From the NCBI RefSeq assembly GCF_000372725.1, contig NW_005200690.1, forward strand, positions 743,720 to 807,719: 64,000 nt of DNA, given 5' to 3'. Made by a program: the position numbers and the translations under genes. A model generated the notes under the pieces. That model was not told where the DNA came from and did not search any database. It worked only from the letters and a program-made list of their open reading frames with translations. Origin of the DNA: Emiliania huxleyi CCMP1516. Lineage: Eukaryota > Haptophyta > Isochrysidales > Noelaerhabdaceae. This document shows, piece after piece, positions 1 through 10,885 of the stretch (the stretch's first letter is position 1; every line of letters starts with the position of its first letter).

Positions 1-1090
1 GAAAAAACACGGCGACCCCACACCACGTCTCGAGCCAGAGCCGGATGGCGTCAATTAGCCGGCAAAGGACGATGCAAACAGCGATGGTGGTAGAGGAGGC
101 GGGTGTCCAGGCAAAGGAGACGATGCCGCAGAGAGCGTATGAGCAGCCAGTGAGGATGGCGATAGGGGCGTAAAGGCAGGTGCAGATGAAGACGGCCCCG
201 ATGACATCTCCGGCAACTCGAAGGGCGGTAAAGAGGCAGGCCTCCCAGTCGTCCCGGTTGTAGTTCAGAACACGGCCGACAGAGTCTAAAAGATTCCAGT
301 ATCCAACCAGGATCGTCCAGCCGCCAGTGTGGCGCGCAAAGGAGCGGCGAGGAGGGTGAGTACGACGCCGCTGCTGGTCAACGTTTGTGGCGGCGTGATC
401 GAACACGAGGCGGGGGATGTAGAACCCGGCGCGGGGGGAGCCAGCGGTGAAATTGCTGGAGGAGGCGCAGGTGGCAAGGGCCCTCGGCGCGCCGGTGAGA
501 GAGACAAGGTCGATCTGCGAGACGTTGTTGGTGGCCTCAGCGGGTACGAGCACGAGTCGAGTCCCAGTTGACGCTACGTCGGAGAGAGGCGTGCTGGAAG
601 TGAAGCCGTGGAGGAGCTCAGAGCCAGATGCCACAGGCGAGGGTGTCGTCGTCATCGAGGAGCGAGACGATGGACAGGTGCGTGAAGTCGCCCACGTAGT
701 CGAGGAGAGCGTGGGCGGCTCGAGGATCGGATTGCCGGTAGTGCGACGGTGCGTCAGCGGCACGTTGGAGCCGATGCTGCTGTCGGCGATCCGAGAAGCG
801 TAGGGCGTGCCAGCGGCGGATGCAGAGCACGTCGAGAGGGTCGACTCACTCTCGTAGAAGAGCGAGAGCGAGTCGAAGGCGAGGTTTGCGAGATCAACAT
901 TCACCTCGTAGGACACGGTGAGGTCCGGAGGAGCGTAAGACTCGGCACTTGCGGGCTCAGTGAGCACGAATTCCGCGGGAGGGGAAGCCATGAACGATGC
1001 CATCGGCAGAGAGGACGCGCGCGCGAGGCAATGGAGCGCGGCGAACGCCAGCATCGAGGGGAACGAGAGCGTGATGGAGCGAAACGACAT
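1..1090 (-). CDS. Partial secreted/multi-pass membrane protein, unrecognised
   Basis: A frame stays open from an ATG at 1090 to the left window edge, about 363 codons, so the C-terminus is missing. Residues 1-25 form a hydrophobic signal-like start (MSFRSITLSFPSMLAFAAL). Residues about 40-260 are rich in Ser, Thr and Ala. From about residue 290 there are two or three hydrophobic segments, such as DVIGAVFICTCLYAPIAIL and TIAVCIVLCRLIDAIRLWL, typical of membrane helices. Between 618 and 760 a neighbouring frame reads more like protein (LLDYVGDFTHLSIVSLLDDD), so a phase change or intron may lie there. I do not recognise the family. An extracellular domain followed by membrane helices is inferred from hydrophobicity only. 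Confidence 0.5.
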   Translation of the reverse strand, partial: MSFRSITLSFPSMLAFAALHCLARASSLPMASFMASPPAEFVLTEPASAESYAPPDLTVSYEVNVDLANLAFDSLSLFYESESTLSTCSASAAGTPYASRIADSSIGSNVPLTHRRTTGNPILEPPTLSSTTWATSRTCPSSRSSMTTTPSPVASGSELLHGFTSSTPLSDVASTGTRLVLVPAEATNNVSQIDLVSLTGAPRALATCASSSNFTAGSPRAGFYIPRLVFDHAATNVDQQRRRTHPPRRSFARHTGGWTILVGYWNLLDSVGRVLNYNRDDWEACLFTALRVAGDVIGAVFICTCLYAPIAILTGCSYALCGIVSFAWTPASSTTIAVCIVLCRLIDAIRLWLETWCGVAVFF

Positions 1091-1458
1091 AAAATCAAGC
1101 AGTTACAACAGACACAGGTCCAGGACCAACAAGACAAGTCTTGGACGGGCAGTCTTGGACGGGCACTGTGGGTGTGGAAGTGTGAACGTCTGCGCTGTGG
1201 GGGAGTTATGCCCCCGGGAACATTCAGTAACCCGTTCCACGTGCAGACGAGAACTGCACGCAAAGAAGCGCATGTTTTTTGCATCGACGCGACGACCGGA
1301 CAGCAGGGACGACGGAGGGCACACCCGCACAGCCACACCAGCACTGGCTTTACTACAAAGGTCACTCAACCCGCCACTGTGCGCTCTCACAGAGTCCGTC
1401 CGGCCAAGGCCCGCCCCCCAGCCGGCGCTCTCCGGGCGACGCTCACAAGGCGCGACGC

Positions 1459-1938
1459 TTACAAGGCGCCGAGGCCGACGACGGCGCCGCCCGCGAGGCC
1501 GATCGACCCGCCGACGACGGCGCCGACGATGCCCATCGCGGTGCCCTTGGCCTGTGGCGGGCAGCGAGTGCGGGTCAGGGGGCGGCGAGCGCGGAGGCGA
1601 GGGCAGCGGCTCTCGAAGCAGCGGAGGGATGCTGCGGGGAGCAGAGAGGGCAGGGCTCTGGGCGCCTTGCCGCCAGCGCCCTTGCCGCCCGCCGCCGAGA
1701 GGGCCGGGCCGAGCACGATGGCGCCGCCGATCAGGCCGAGGCCAGCGCCCGCAACGGCGGAGCCGGAGGCGAGCGTCGCGTCCGCGAGCAGCGTCGAGGT
1801 CTGCAGCGCCGGCATCACATCCGCCAGCTGCTCCGGGGCCATCATGGTGGCGCCGACCGGCTTGACGACGGCCGGGCGGTGCAGGGGAGCTGCGCCGATG
1901 GTGAGGGCGTTGGCCGAGGGCGCAAAGATGGCAAGCAT
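1459..1938 (-). CDS. Small glycine-zipper membrane protein
   Basis: Two exons, 1938-1666 and 1551-1459, give about 121 residues. The intron has a GC donor (GGCAAG|GCGCCC) and ends CCACAG. The start ATG at 1938 opens MLAIFAPSANALTIGAAPL. Two hydrophobic glycine-rich stretches follow: AVAGAGLGLIGGAIVLGPAL and, across the splice, GIVGAVVGGSIGLAGGAVVG. Glycine every fourth residue is the glycine-zipper pattern of helices that pack in membranes. The N-terminal third could be an organelle-targeting segment (inference). Family not recognised. Confidence 0.55.
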   Translation of the reverse strand: MLAIFAPSANALTIGAAPLHRPAVVKPVGATMMAPEQLADVMPALQTSTLLADATLASGSAVAGAGLGLIGGAIVLGPALSAAGGKGAGGKAPRALPSLLPAASLRCFESRCPRLRARRPLTRTRCPPQAKGTAMGIVGAVVGGSIGLAGGAVVGLGAL

Positions 1939-3479
1939 GTCTTCGGAGCGGCTGCAGACACGGGTGGCGAGAAGGGAGGTGGGCCAAGAGTGGAGAGCGC
2001 GCGATAGCCTCGGCACTGCTTGTGCGCGCGCGGGCGGGAGAGAGAGCGAAAATTGGGCGGCCAGGCGGGGAGGCGTCGCACCGCAGCGGTGTGTGGGTGC
2101 GGGCGGGGCCGCAACTTTTTTCGCGAGGCGGGGAGCGAGGGGCGACAGAGCATCTATCTTCTATCTGCGAACCTCGGAGAGGGAGGGAGATGCTCAGGCC
2201 TGAAGAGAGAAAAAAACGCTTGCCCCGCGACCATACCCGCCCCCGCCACAACCGCCTCCGCCACCACCGCTGGAGCGGCCGCTGGGTCGAGGGGCCGCCT
2301 CTGAGGCCCTGTACCGAGCGATGCGACCGCCGGTGCCGCCACCGTACCCACCCCCCCCTCCGCCGCCTCTCCGCCCCCGCCGCCGACGTGCGTGGTCGTC
2401 ACCGCACCGACCCGCGCGGAACCTGGGGGGGCCGGAACCGCCCCGTCGGAGGCTGGTCGTGGTAAAGTTCTGCCGAACCTCATGAAAATCACTGTAATTA
2501 TGGTAATCGATGTGTAACGTAATCACTGTATCTCGATGCACCTCGCTGTCGGTTTTCTAGTGAATCAGTGAATCTCCAGTGAGTCTCGCCGTATATCTCT
2601 CCCGCCACGAGCGATGCGTCGGAGAGAAGCGCCGGCACACGGCGGAGTGAAGCGCCGCCGCCCCGAGTAGGCACGCGCGGCCAACCGTGTGGCGTGTGCC
2701 CCCGTGCTGCGCCGCGCCCAAGATGCCGGTTTTTGGCTGTCAGTCCAGCGGCTGGGGACTAGCCCCGTGCCTCAAAGTGCCTGCCCGGCCCTCGACCTGA
2801 CAGCAACGACGGCGTCGCGGCCCTCCACTGCCCGAAACGTGCCCTTCCCGTGACCGCGCGCGGCGTGGCCCGCCGCGCGCGGCACGCCGAAAGTGGGCTT
2901 CGCGGTCAGTGCAGGGCGTGGGGAGGCTGTTCTCGGCTTCCCCGTCCCAGCACGGCGCTCCGCTGACAGCCAACGCCCCGTCCTGGTGCTGTACACGCTA
3001 CTTTCTATGCCCTCAACTTCAAATACGGTAAACCACGGCCGGCCACCGCGACGCCAGCGCCGCCCCCCCCGCGCACCGCCACACCCCGCCCAGCCCGCCC
3101 AACCAGGCCCTCACTGCACGCTGTCTGGGATTGAGCGCGAGCAGAAGCGGCGCCGCAAGCGAGGGTGGTGGGAAGGCGGGATCGCCGACTTGCCTGGCTG
3201 GCACGCCGCTCCGGCCGACTTGCCTTCGCCCAAGCGCGTCTCGCACGCGGCCTCCGCACGCTGCCTCGCCTCTCCCACACTCATTACGGAGTGCGAGCGC
3301 GTCCGCGCAGAGGCCCTGAAGGCCGGACGGCGGTTCAAACCGATTGACAGCCCCGACTAGTCTTCTCTAGTGATGCGCCTGTGGTGCCTAGATAAGCCAC
3401 AGGTGCTGGCCATGTGTTGTAGGGTAGCTTTTTGTTGCATGCGCGCCCCCAGGAAACCATACTGTCCAAGCCAAAAGTC
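1939..3479. other. Gene-free stretch
   Basis: No ORF here looks protein-like in composition. A glycine-rich minus frame at 2194-2541 reflects simple GGN-type repeats. A short inverted repeat (GGCTGTCAG near 2737 against CTGACAGCC near 2965) could mark a small inverted-repeat element, but one copy is not enough to call it. Confidence 0.4.
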
Positions 3480-4165
3480 TGCCCAGGTTGTCGGGGACAC
3501 GATCCCGGCGTGAACACGACTAACTGACGGATCCGCTCCTGACAGTGGCACGCACCGCGCTGCGGCGCGTGCCACTGTCTTTGTTTGAAGTCAAAAGTCG
3601 AAAAAAAAAGAAAGAAAGAAAACAGACAACCCAAGGGAGGGATGGGAGGACGGCACGCCGCCACCACACAGGGATTTTAAGGAGAGGTGTTGGTGTGTGG
3701 TGCGCTAGCCGTCGCCCACCCTAGGGAGTCTGCCTCAAAAGTCGAATCAGAGCGGCGTCGGCGCTGTCCTCCATTTTCATCCCACGACCGCCCGTCCGGC
3801 ACCGCTCCGGGACGCACGCCGGCGAAACACCATAAAGCTGCTGTACGGCCCCGGCATCGCCTCTCCTGGCTTAGCTAGCTAGACTGAGAGATATTGTGAA
3901 TATGGTTAGTCTCTACAATATATACACTGACACTGAACCTCCCAGAGCTCGTCCCGGTCCGTCACGGCCATCCTTGGCCTCCGGAGGGCCCCCGGCCGCG
4001 GCGCGGTGCGGCGGCGTCACAAATCCGACCACAGAGCACCGGGACGCGGTCGGGCGATCTGAGGCCCAACTAGGCGTATGCATTGCCCATCCAGAACTAT
4101 CACCTGGACCCATCAACAGGCGCCTGCGGCGCCGTGCTCAGGAGCTGCTGCTCCAACCTGTTCAC
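3480..4165 (+). repeat. Repeat family R1, copy A (interrupted by a short element)
   Basis: This stretch matches 58494-59018 over its whole length and 15404-15770 over its right half. Shared landmarks in order are GGCGTGAACAC, TTTGTTTGAAGT, CGGGACGCACGCCGGCGAA, CTGGCTTAGCTAG, an AT-rich ACAATATATACACTGACAC, and CATCACCTGGACCCATCAAC-like text near the right end. It ends 136 nt before the ATG of the gene at 4301, on the same strand. A 134-nt element interrupts it at 3602-3735. Confidence 0.8.
3602..3735 (-). mobile_element. Short (CTTT)-tailed element inserted in repeat R1
   Basis: The uninterrupted R1 copy at 58.6 kb shows that this 134-nt block is an insertion. It is flanked by a direct repeat CAAAAGTCGA (3592-3601 and 3736-3745), a target-site duplication. 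A second copy lies at 16873-17000, and the tail plus a short match at about 8384-8441. Read on the minus strand it ends in (CTTT)n/T-rich sequence, as in some tailed SINEs. It has no coding capacity. SINE-like retroposition is inferred from the tail and the duplication. Confidence 0.75.
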
Positions 4166-4300
4166 ACTTTCATAGTAGTAAGAGCCTTCACAGCCTTGTT
4201 ATTGAGAAGAAAATACCTCCTATGGCGCTGTGCGTTCACACGCAACTTGCCCAACCATTCGTGCAGCACAACCGAGGCCGATTCCTGTTATTCGCCCGGC

Positions 4301-6064
4301 ATGGACAGCGCTGGTCCAATCGACTGGAGCACCGCGCTCCGCGGCTGGACGTTCGCCGACGTGCTCACGGCCTTCGAGGCGCTGCCCGAATCGCTGCAGC
4401 AGCCGCTCCACGCAGCTCTGACCACCGCTCCGAAGCCAGTGCCGCCGCCTGCACCGTGGGCCGTCGCGGGTGGCTCAGTGTCGTGGCTGCTTGACGAGCT
4501 TGGCCTGAGCGGCCTGTATGGCTCGACCTTTGCAGAGTACGGCGTGGAGACCGTCGCCCAGATGCTGGGGCCGGAAGGCGGCGACCCATCCGCTCTGATC
4601 GCCAGCCTCCGCGAGCTGGGCGTCACCCGCGACCACCGCGACAAGATCGAGCGCCTCGCCCGCTCTCCGCGGCCGTGCGGCGCGAGCGGCGGCTGCTTTG
4701 ACCGGGCGTTTCTCGCCGCGTGCCGACCGCTGCACGCGCAGCACATGGGCTGCGAGAACATGGGCCCGCTGCTCTACTCGCTCGTCCGCTTCACAAAGGC
4801 GCAGGGCGGCGGGAGGGCGGGAGGGCGGGCTGTGCCCTTCGCGCGGCGCGATGACTCACGGAAGAGGTTGCGCGCTGCCGCAGGCGCGACACGTGCTCGA
4901 GGTGGGCGCCGGCTACACGTCCGTATGGATTCTGCAGGCAGCCCTCCCCGCCAAGCCTCGCACGCCAAGCCGCACTCGCCCGAGGTGGCTCCCGGACAGA
5001 GCGCGCTGCGAGGTGACGCCGCCGGGTCCTCCAGGCCCTCGCCGACAACGACGCGGAGCTCGCAGCTTGTGCCGCCGCGGTGGCAACAGACGGCTACACA
5101 GTCGCGCAGGCCGACTGGATGGCCGATGCCGGCGCGGCGACCGAGGCGGCGGCGGCCGAAGCGGCGGCCGGCGGCGGTGCTTGCGGCGGCGGCGGCAGCG
5201 ACGGAGGCGACGGTGCCGGCGGCGGCGGGAGCCGCTTCTGGGTCTCGGCCGCGTGTGAGCGCGGCGCGAGCATGCTGCATGCGATAGACGACATGGGTGC
5301 GGCTGAGGGCGGCAACCGCGGCAGCGCGCACCTCATCGAGGAGGCGGCGGAGCGGCTCGGGCTGCGGTGCGTCGCTCCCCACGTCGCTTCCACTGCAGCC
5401 CCGCCCGACTGTGTGTGTGTGCGTGCTTCGGAGCAGGCGGCACCTCAGACTGCACCAAGGCGACGCCTACGAGATGGCGGGGGCGCCGCTCTCGGACGGC
5501 GACGGCGACGCGAGCCAAGCAGAGGGAGACGGCAGCCCTGCTGCCGCCGCCGCCGACCTCGACGTGCTCTGGCTCGACTTTGGCCTCGGCGGCTCGACGC
5601 GCATCGGCGCTCTCGCCAGCCACTTCTCCCCGACATCACCAGCACGCTCCGCCGCCGTCCCTCGTCGTGTCCGTCGCCGACGCCCCCCCCCCCCCCCCGC
5701 CCTCAGGCGCATTTCTCGACGCGTGGTGGCCGAGGCTGCGGCGCGGAGGGTTCCTGTTGATGCACTCTACGCTGACGAATGCCGTGACACGCGCGTGGCT
5801 CGAGGCGCGTGGCCAACGCCATCCCCGCACCGCACGACCACTGCATTAGCCACTCTGCCTTTCCTGGCCCTCCCGTGCATCCAGGCGCAGCGAGAGCGGC
5901 GATCCGAGGCAGCCTCCGACGTCGCGGCCACGAGATGCGGCCACTTGTGCGAGTTTGAGACGCTCTCGCTGCTCGAGCCTCACAAGCGCTACCAAAATTC
6001 GGTCTCCATCTTCCAGAAACGCGACGGCGGCTGGGCTGAGCCGCTGCACACAATGTACCCGTGA
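4301..6064 (+). CDS. SAM (sterile alpha motif) domain fused to class I methyltransferase-like domain
   Basis: Six exons (4301-4798, 4884-4937, 5035-5366, 5449-5606, 5707-5804, 5885-6064) total 1320 nt, 439 residues. Four of five introns start with GC. Residues about 65-115 (WLLDELGLSGLYGSTF ... LRELGVTRDHRDKIERLA) fit a sterile alpha motif. After MGCENMGPLLYSLVRFTK, exon 2 gives HVLEVGAGYTSVWILQALAD, the glycine-rich AdoMet-binding motif I. Later come LDVLWLDFGLG and FLDAWWPRLRRGGFLLMHST, matching motifs IV-V of class I methyltransferases. The C-terminus is ETLSLLEPHKRYQNSVSIFQK. A Gly/Ala-rich insert occupies about residues 220-260. The substrate is unknown. The fusion suggests a methyltransferase held in a complex by its SAM domain (inference). 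Repeat R1 lies directly upstream. Confidence 0.8.
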
Positions 6065-6668
6065 GCAGTCATGTTCTTCTCCTGAGGCTCAGATACAGAG
6101 TCTGGGAGAATGGCACAGAGCGCAACCACACAGGGAAAGAAAAGGAGGTAAGCCGACTGGTTGAAGGTCGGGCAGAAGCCCAGCCCGTGTCGCGCCCAGC
6201 GTGCAGCGAGCGCCCGAGCGCCTTGTCCCCTTGACTCCAAGTGCTTGACTTTGCCCTGCTGCGCACGCCACCTCGACGGCGTTCTCGGCGAGGTACTTTC
6301 GAGTTCGTAGATCTACTTTTTCGTGTTTACCCACATTATCACGCATCAACGATTTTTTTTTACGACGAGCGTCACAAGTCATCCCGATGCATGGACATGG
6401 TCGGCGCGACGGCGACTAAAAATGCCCAGATCCTCTAATAGACTCCAGCCTTCGGCGAGACCCTGTCTCCCTTTGTTCGATCATGCTGGCTCTCTCTATG
6501 CTGGCTCCAGCATAGACCAGCCGTGGAGGGTGGAGCGCTGAGGAGGACGCCCTCCTGCACAGCTTCGTCCAAACGCTCGGCCACCAGTGAAAGAAGATCG
6601 CCGAGCTGCTGCCCGGCCGCTCGAAGAGCTCGACCAGAAACCGCTGGATCCGCATCAGCAAGGCCACT
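6065..6668. other. Gene-free stretch between convergent genes
   Basis: This is the space between two convergent 3' ends. It has lower GC around 6250-6420 and no convincing ORF. I see no repeats shared with the rest of the window. Confidence 0.4.
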
Positions 6669-7990
6669 TCACTTCACCGCCGGCAGCAAAATTCTCTCGA
6701 GCCAAGCGGCGAGGTCCTTGAGCTCCGCCTTCCCAATTTCGTGCGCCAGGCCTGGTTCAAGTGCTGAGACGACGCTTACGCCCGCCGCGCTCAGCCGGGC
6801 GGCCGTCGCGTCGCCCCAGTCCGGCAGGATGTAGCCTGTTCTCAGCGGGAGCATGTCAAGGCGGCGGTGCCCTTGAGTCGCCCGGCCCCGTCATGGCCCA
6901 GCGTAGCTGTCAGACGAGCCATGCCGCCGGAAGAGCGGCGGGCGGCGCCTGTCCGGCTGCGCCCGCAGCGCCTCCCACATCGGCGAGTCGTCGCCTAGTT
7001 TGTGAGCACACAATCGTCGAAACACTTTCCTCGACAAGTCGCCCCGCCCAAGAGCATGTCACAGGCGTATGAAGAGAGGGAGAAGACGCCGGCGAGAGCG
7101 GCGCCTGACGGAACACGCCCGTGTTTATGACCGCGTCAAGGAGGCGCGCAGAGTGCGCCGCCCAAGGGCCGCTCGCCGAGCGGCGACCCTCGGTAGGCGA
7201 GCTGCAGCGCGATACCGCCACCTTGCGAGAAGCCGCCCACCTGACAGTATGCCCCGCCCAAATGTGCCCTGGGCGACGCGTGCCCTGGGCGACAGTAGGC
7301 TTCCGCAAGTAGCGTCCGACCACCACGACACGACTCGCGGGTATCCCTTCCGCCTCGAGAGTGCGCAGCTTGTCCTCCAGCCGCCGCACCTGCTTATAGC
7401 GGAACGGGTAAAGAGGTGCCGCTGTTCGTGGCTCCCTCACCACGAGCCGGCCCACCGAGTTCTCGACGGATGTCGTCTCCTCTGCCGCAGTTGGAGGCAG
7501 CTCAGTGCGGTCATACCACGCGGTGGTGGTGCTGCCGCCTGTGAACGTGCGTGTGTGCGCGTCATGGATGCAACGCGTTGCACGTACGCAGCCGTGTCCG
7601 ACCGCCTCTGAGACGGTACGCGATGGGCTCCGCACTGGGAAAAAGGACGCGCACGCCAGCGCGTTCCATACTGCTCGCAAAACCTCCAGCGTCGCTGCGC
7701 AAGAGCCAGTCAGAGAGCGCCTGAAGGGTGGTGCGACCCCTCGCCTTTCTGTGAACACAGCCCACAGCCCACAGGCAACCGGGCGTTCCAGCGGCACATG
7801 ACAGAGCAGAGACGCGGTGGCTGAGAACAGAAGCGCAGCAGTGAAATGGGAAGTGGGACCTTCCCGCTGTCTCCAAGGCCGTGGAGGAAGAGGACGGCTG
7901 AAGTAGCGGTGGGTGATCCGATCGCAGGGCAAGCTTGCGGCGGCGCCGGGCCGCCGCAGCTGAGGATGCTGAGCTGTGCAAGAATGGAGG
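6669..7990 (-). CDS. Acyl-protein thioesterase / carboxylesterase-like alpha/beta hydrolase
   Basis: Exon pieces in order: ...SAVLFLHGLGDSGK (ending at 7860), ALSDWLLRSDAGGF...VRVLFPSAEPIAYRL (7720-7603), TAWYDR...LEDKLRTLEAEGIPASRVVV (7538-7321), GGFSQGGGIALQLAYRG (from 7240), DDSPMWEALRAQ..., MLPLRTG..., and a final piece ending in GLAHEIGKAELKDLAAWLE. HGLGDS, the nucleophile elbow GFSQGG and the GLAH histidine are the hallmarks of the APT1/lysophospholipase family, which removes acyl groups from proteins or lysolipids in the cytosol. Some introns start GT and others GC. The first Met is unresolved: the frame upstream of HGLGDS stays open to about 8040 without an ATG, so a 5' exon is probably missing. 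The loop before the catalytic Asp is uncertain because two splice choices exist near 6880-6910. Confidence 0.75.
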
Positions 7991-8899
7991 CGATGGTCGC
8001 TCTGGGTGGGGACGGACGAGCCCGAACCGAATTTGTGAACGTTCGTCTCTCGCGCCCGGCGAGAGAGAGATTACGCTAAAAGTACGTAGCGTGAGGGTTT
8101 CTTGAGCACTTGAGCACTAAGAGGTTCCTCTTTTCCGCGCCCCCCCCGCAAGGCGCGCGATACACACTTGATTGATAGGGTCGATTCCGCATGGTACGGG
8201 ACCCCTCGATCGTCTCGCCCACCCTCACTGGTGTGTTCATTGGGTGGGGGGGGGGTCATAACAAACACGGTACAGGATCGAGGTGCACGCTGCCAGAGCA
8301 GTGTCGACTGTCGTCCCCCCTCTCCCCGACGGCGATGGCGGTGTGACCGATCGAGCTACAAGAGGAGCTGGTTCAGCTCCCTTGCTTGTCTGTTTTCTTT
8401 CTTTCTTTCTTTTCGAGTAGAGGGGGCGCTAGGGAGTCTCACGCCAAGGCTGCTCAACACTCAAGCAAGGTCAAGCCTAGGGTCAAGCAAGCCCGACAGC
8501 GACGCGCGGACGACGACATCGAGGAGGACGTGGCGAGCAGACGTATGGGAATCGCGTGCGGTGCAGTTGTTGCTCCCCGTGCGTGGCTGTGCCTCGGCGC
8601 GCGCTAGGGCGCGCGCCCACCGCTCCCACGCAAACGCCATGCCCAGCCCGTCCGGGAACAGAAGCCCGTCGCGCCAGCCAGCGCCTCGCGCGCGGCGCAA
8701 TATCGCGGCACGATCGCGCCGACGCCGTCGCTAGTCGTCGGATAGAGGTCAAGGTGCCACTTTGTGTTTTTTCGGCGAGGGCGGTCGAGTGCACGGAGCT
8801 CAAGTGCCTCGCCGTGCGCGGGATGTTTAGTGTGCTGTGAACGAGAGTTTTAAGAATTCTTCAGGGCAAGTTTCTTGGCGCGGCTTGTGTTGAGGCAGC
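7991..8899. other. Intergenic region with repeat fragment
   Basis: It contains ACGCTAAAAGTACGTAG (about 8072-8088), related to a longer motif at 20591 and 34983. It also holds a fragment of the (CTTT)-tailed element (CTTGTCTGTTTTCTTTCTTT and CTAGGGAGTCT, 8384-8441). The 5' region of the Beclin gene starts here. I see no other gene. Confidence 0.45.
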
Positions 8900-10683
8900 A
8901 TGGACTGCCAGCGCTGTCGCCAGCCGCTGCTAGAGGCATCACCGGGCCCGGGCGGGCGAGGACTGGCGCCGCTCGGCGAGTCATACGTGGTGCTGCCGCA
9001 GTCGCGCCGCGCGAGCGCGCTGCACGCAAGCCTGAACGAGAGCCTGTCGCAGCCCGTTGGCGGCGGCGTGCTGCAGGCCTCGTCGATCCACGACCAGCTC
9101 CAGACCGTGGACCGGCTTGTCGGGCTCGCCGAGCGGTGCGCCTCGCTGCCATGTGGCGTGCCACTCTGCGAGGACTGCGCGTCCGGCGTGGTGCGCGACC
9201 TCAACGCGCGGCTGCGGGATGCGCGCGAGGAGCGGGACCGGCTCCAGGCCGCCTTCGCGGAGCTCGAGGCGGGCGACGGCGGCCCGTCGCACGGCGCTCT
9301 CTCCGACGCCGAGTTTGCGGCGGAGGAGGCGGCGAGGGAGCTCGAGGTGAGCGAGCTGCGGGCGGCGCTCGCCTCGGCGCGGCGCGAGCGGAGTGCGCTC
9401 GCCGACGAGGCGGTGCGGCTGCGGGCGCAGCGCGCCGAGCAGGAGGCGGAGGAGGAGGCGTGGCACGCCGTCATCAACGGCAACACACTGCGCGCTCAGG
9501 CCGAGCAGGAGGAGGCGACCAGGGAGAGGCAGCTCGTCCAGTTTTGCCGCCGCGAGCTGGTGCAAACCCCTCGCCCGCCCTGCTCCCCCGACCCTTGCCC
9601 CCCGCCCTCCCGGCCCTGCCGCCGTGCTCGCACGCCTCCCGCCGGTGCGCACTCCGCCGACGCATCCGCCCCGCGCCGCCACTTCCCGCCCCCGCGGCTC
9701 CGCAGAGGCGGTCGACAGACTGCCTCTGCTGCTTGGCGCAGCCTGTGCTTGGCGCAGCCTCCGCTGCATCGACCGACGCCCCTTGGTGAACGAGTAGGCG
9801 CGGCTCGGGCGCGTCGACGTCGTGAGCGACGTCTTCCGCATCAGCTCCACCGGCAGCTTCGGCACCCTCAACTCGCTCCGCCTAGGCGCGCGCACCCCTC
9901 GTGGCTCTAGCGGTCGCTAGCCCTTGCGGCTCTAGCGGTCGCTAGCCCTCGCGGCTCTACCCCTCGCGGCTTCCCCGGGAGCGGACCCGCCCGCGCGCTT
10001 GCCCGCCCCCCCCGACCCAGCCTCTGCGCCGCCCCGCCGCCCCGCCGCAGGCCGCTTGCCGGGCGTCTCTGTCGACTGGGCAGAGATCAACGCGGCGCTC
10101 GGGCAGGCGCGGCGCCATTCCCCTCTCCCTCTTCCCCCCCCTCTCCCGCGCCCTCTCCCGCGCCTCCCCTCCTCTCCCCTCTCCCTCCCTACGGCACGTC
10201 CACGGCACGTCCACGGCACGTCCAACCCAACCGCAGGTCGCGCTGCTCCTCGTCGCCGTCGCGCGCGAGTCGGGCGCGCGCTTCAGCTCGCACGCGCTGC
10301 TGCCGATGGGGTCGTACTCCAAGGCGTACAAGCTTGACGAGCCGCGCGCGCTGTACGAGCTCCACGGCTCCGGCTCGCCGCACCTCGGCCGCATCTTCGG
10401 CTCGTCGCGCTTCGACAAGGGGCTCACCATGCTCCTCGCCTGCGCCTCGGACCTCCTCGCCTTCGCCGGCGCGCGCCCCCGCGCCGGCGTCGCGCCCGCG
10501 CCGCCGCACCCGATCGAGGCGGACGCGGTGGGCGGCTTCTGCATCCGGCTGCAGGCGAGCGGCGGCGAGGAGCGGTGGACGCGTGCCCTCCGCTGCTTGC
10601 TCGAGGACCTGTCGTGGCTGCTCACTTGGCGCCGCGCGGGGGCCGCAGCAGCCGCCACCGGCACCGCGCTGCACGCCGCGTAA
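8900..10683 (+). CDS. ATG6: Beclin-1 / ATG6 (VPS30) autophagy protein
   Basis: Four exons (8900-9559, 9798-9885, 10051-10106, 10237-10683) sum to 1251 nt, 416 residues, near the family length. The N-terminus MDCQRCRQPL has the CxxC motif. ESYVVLP follows, then a second cysteine pair LCEDCASG. Residues about 100-225 form the Glu/Arg-rich coiled coil. The evolutionarily conserved domain follows: DVFRISSTGSFGTLNSLRLGR, LPGVSVDWAEINAALGQ, then VALLLVAVARESG and LLPMGSYSKAY, ending in RWTRALRCLLEDLSWLL. Beclin is the regulatory subunit of the class III PI3-kinase complex that starts autophagosome formation and works in vacuolar sorting. Intron 1 starts GT; introns 2 and 3 start GC. Intron 3 carries three 11-nt tandem repeats (ACGGCACGTCC) before its acceptor. 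Confidence 0.93.
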
Positions 10684-10885
10684 CACCTAGGCGAGACAGT
10701 GGGGGGGGAGAGTCAGATGCCGCTAGGAGCCGGTTGTACAGCGGATGATGTTCTTGATAGATAGAAAGAAAGAAAACAATACACAAATATGTATGTATGT
10801 AGGAATCGGTGGAGAACACCAGGGCAGACGCGAAAAGAAATCATCACCTGCGAGAGCGGAGCTTGAGGTCGGAGCTTGTCGGCCC

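Noticed and set aside
749-2203. A 484-codon plus-strand frame and overlapping long frames opposite the glycine-zipper gene
   Set aside because: Arg/Pro/Ala-rich text without motifs, typical of antisense frames in very GC-rich DNA; the minus strand has the coherent product.
2194-2541. A glycine-rich RNA-binding-like protein
   Set aside because: Glycine runs come from simple GGN repeats; there is no RNA-recognition motif and the flanks are not protein-like.
2735-2975. A small inverted-repeat element with GGCTGTCAG ends
   Set aside because: Single copy, ends match over only about 9 nt, no target duplication.
3300-3350. A tRNA gene or Pol III B box (GGTTCAAACC at about 3332)
   Set aside because: No matching A box or cloverleaf could be drawn in the preceding 80 nt.
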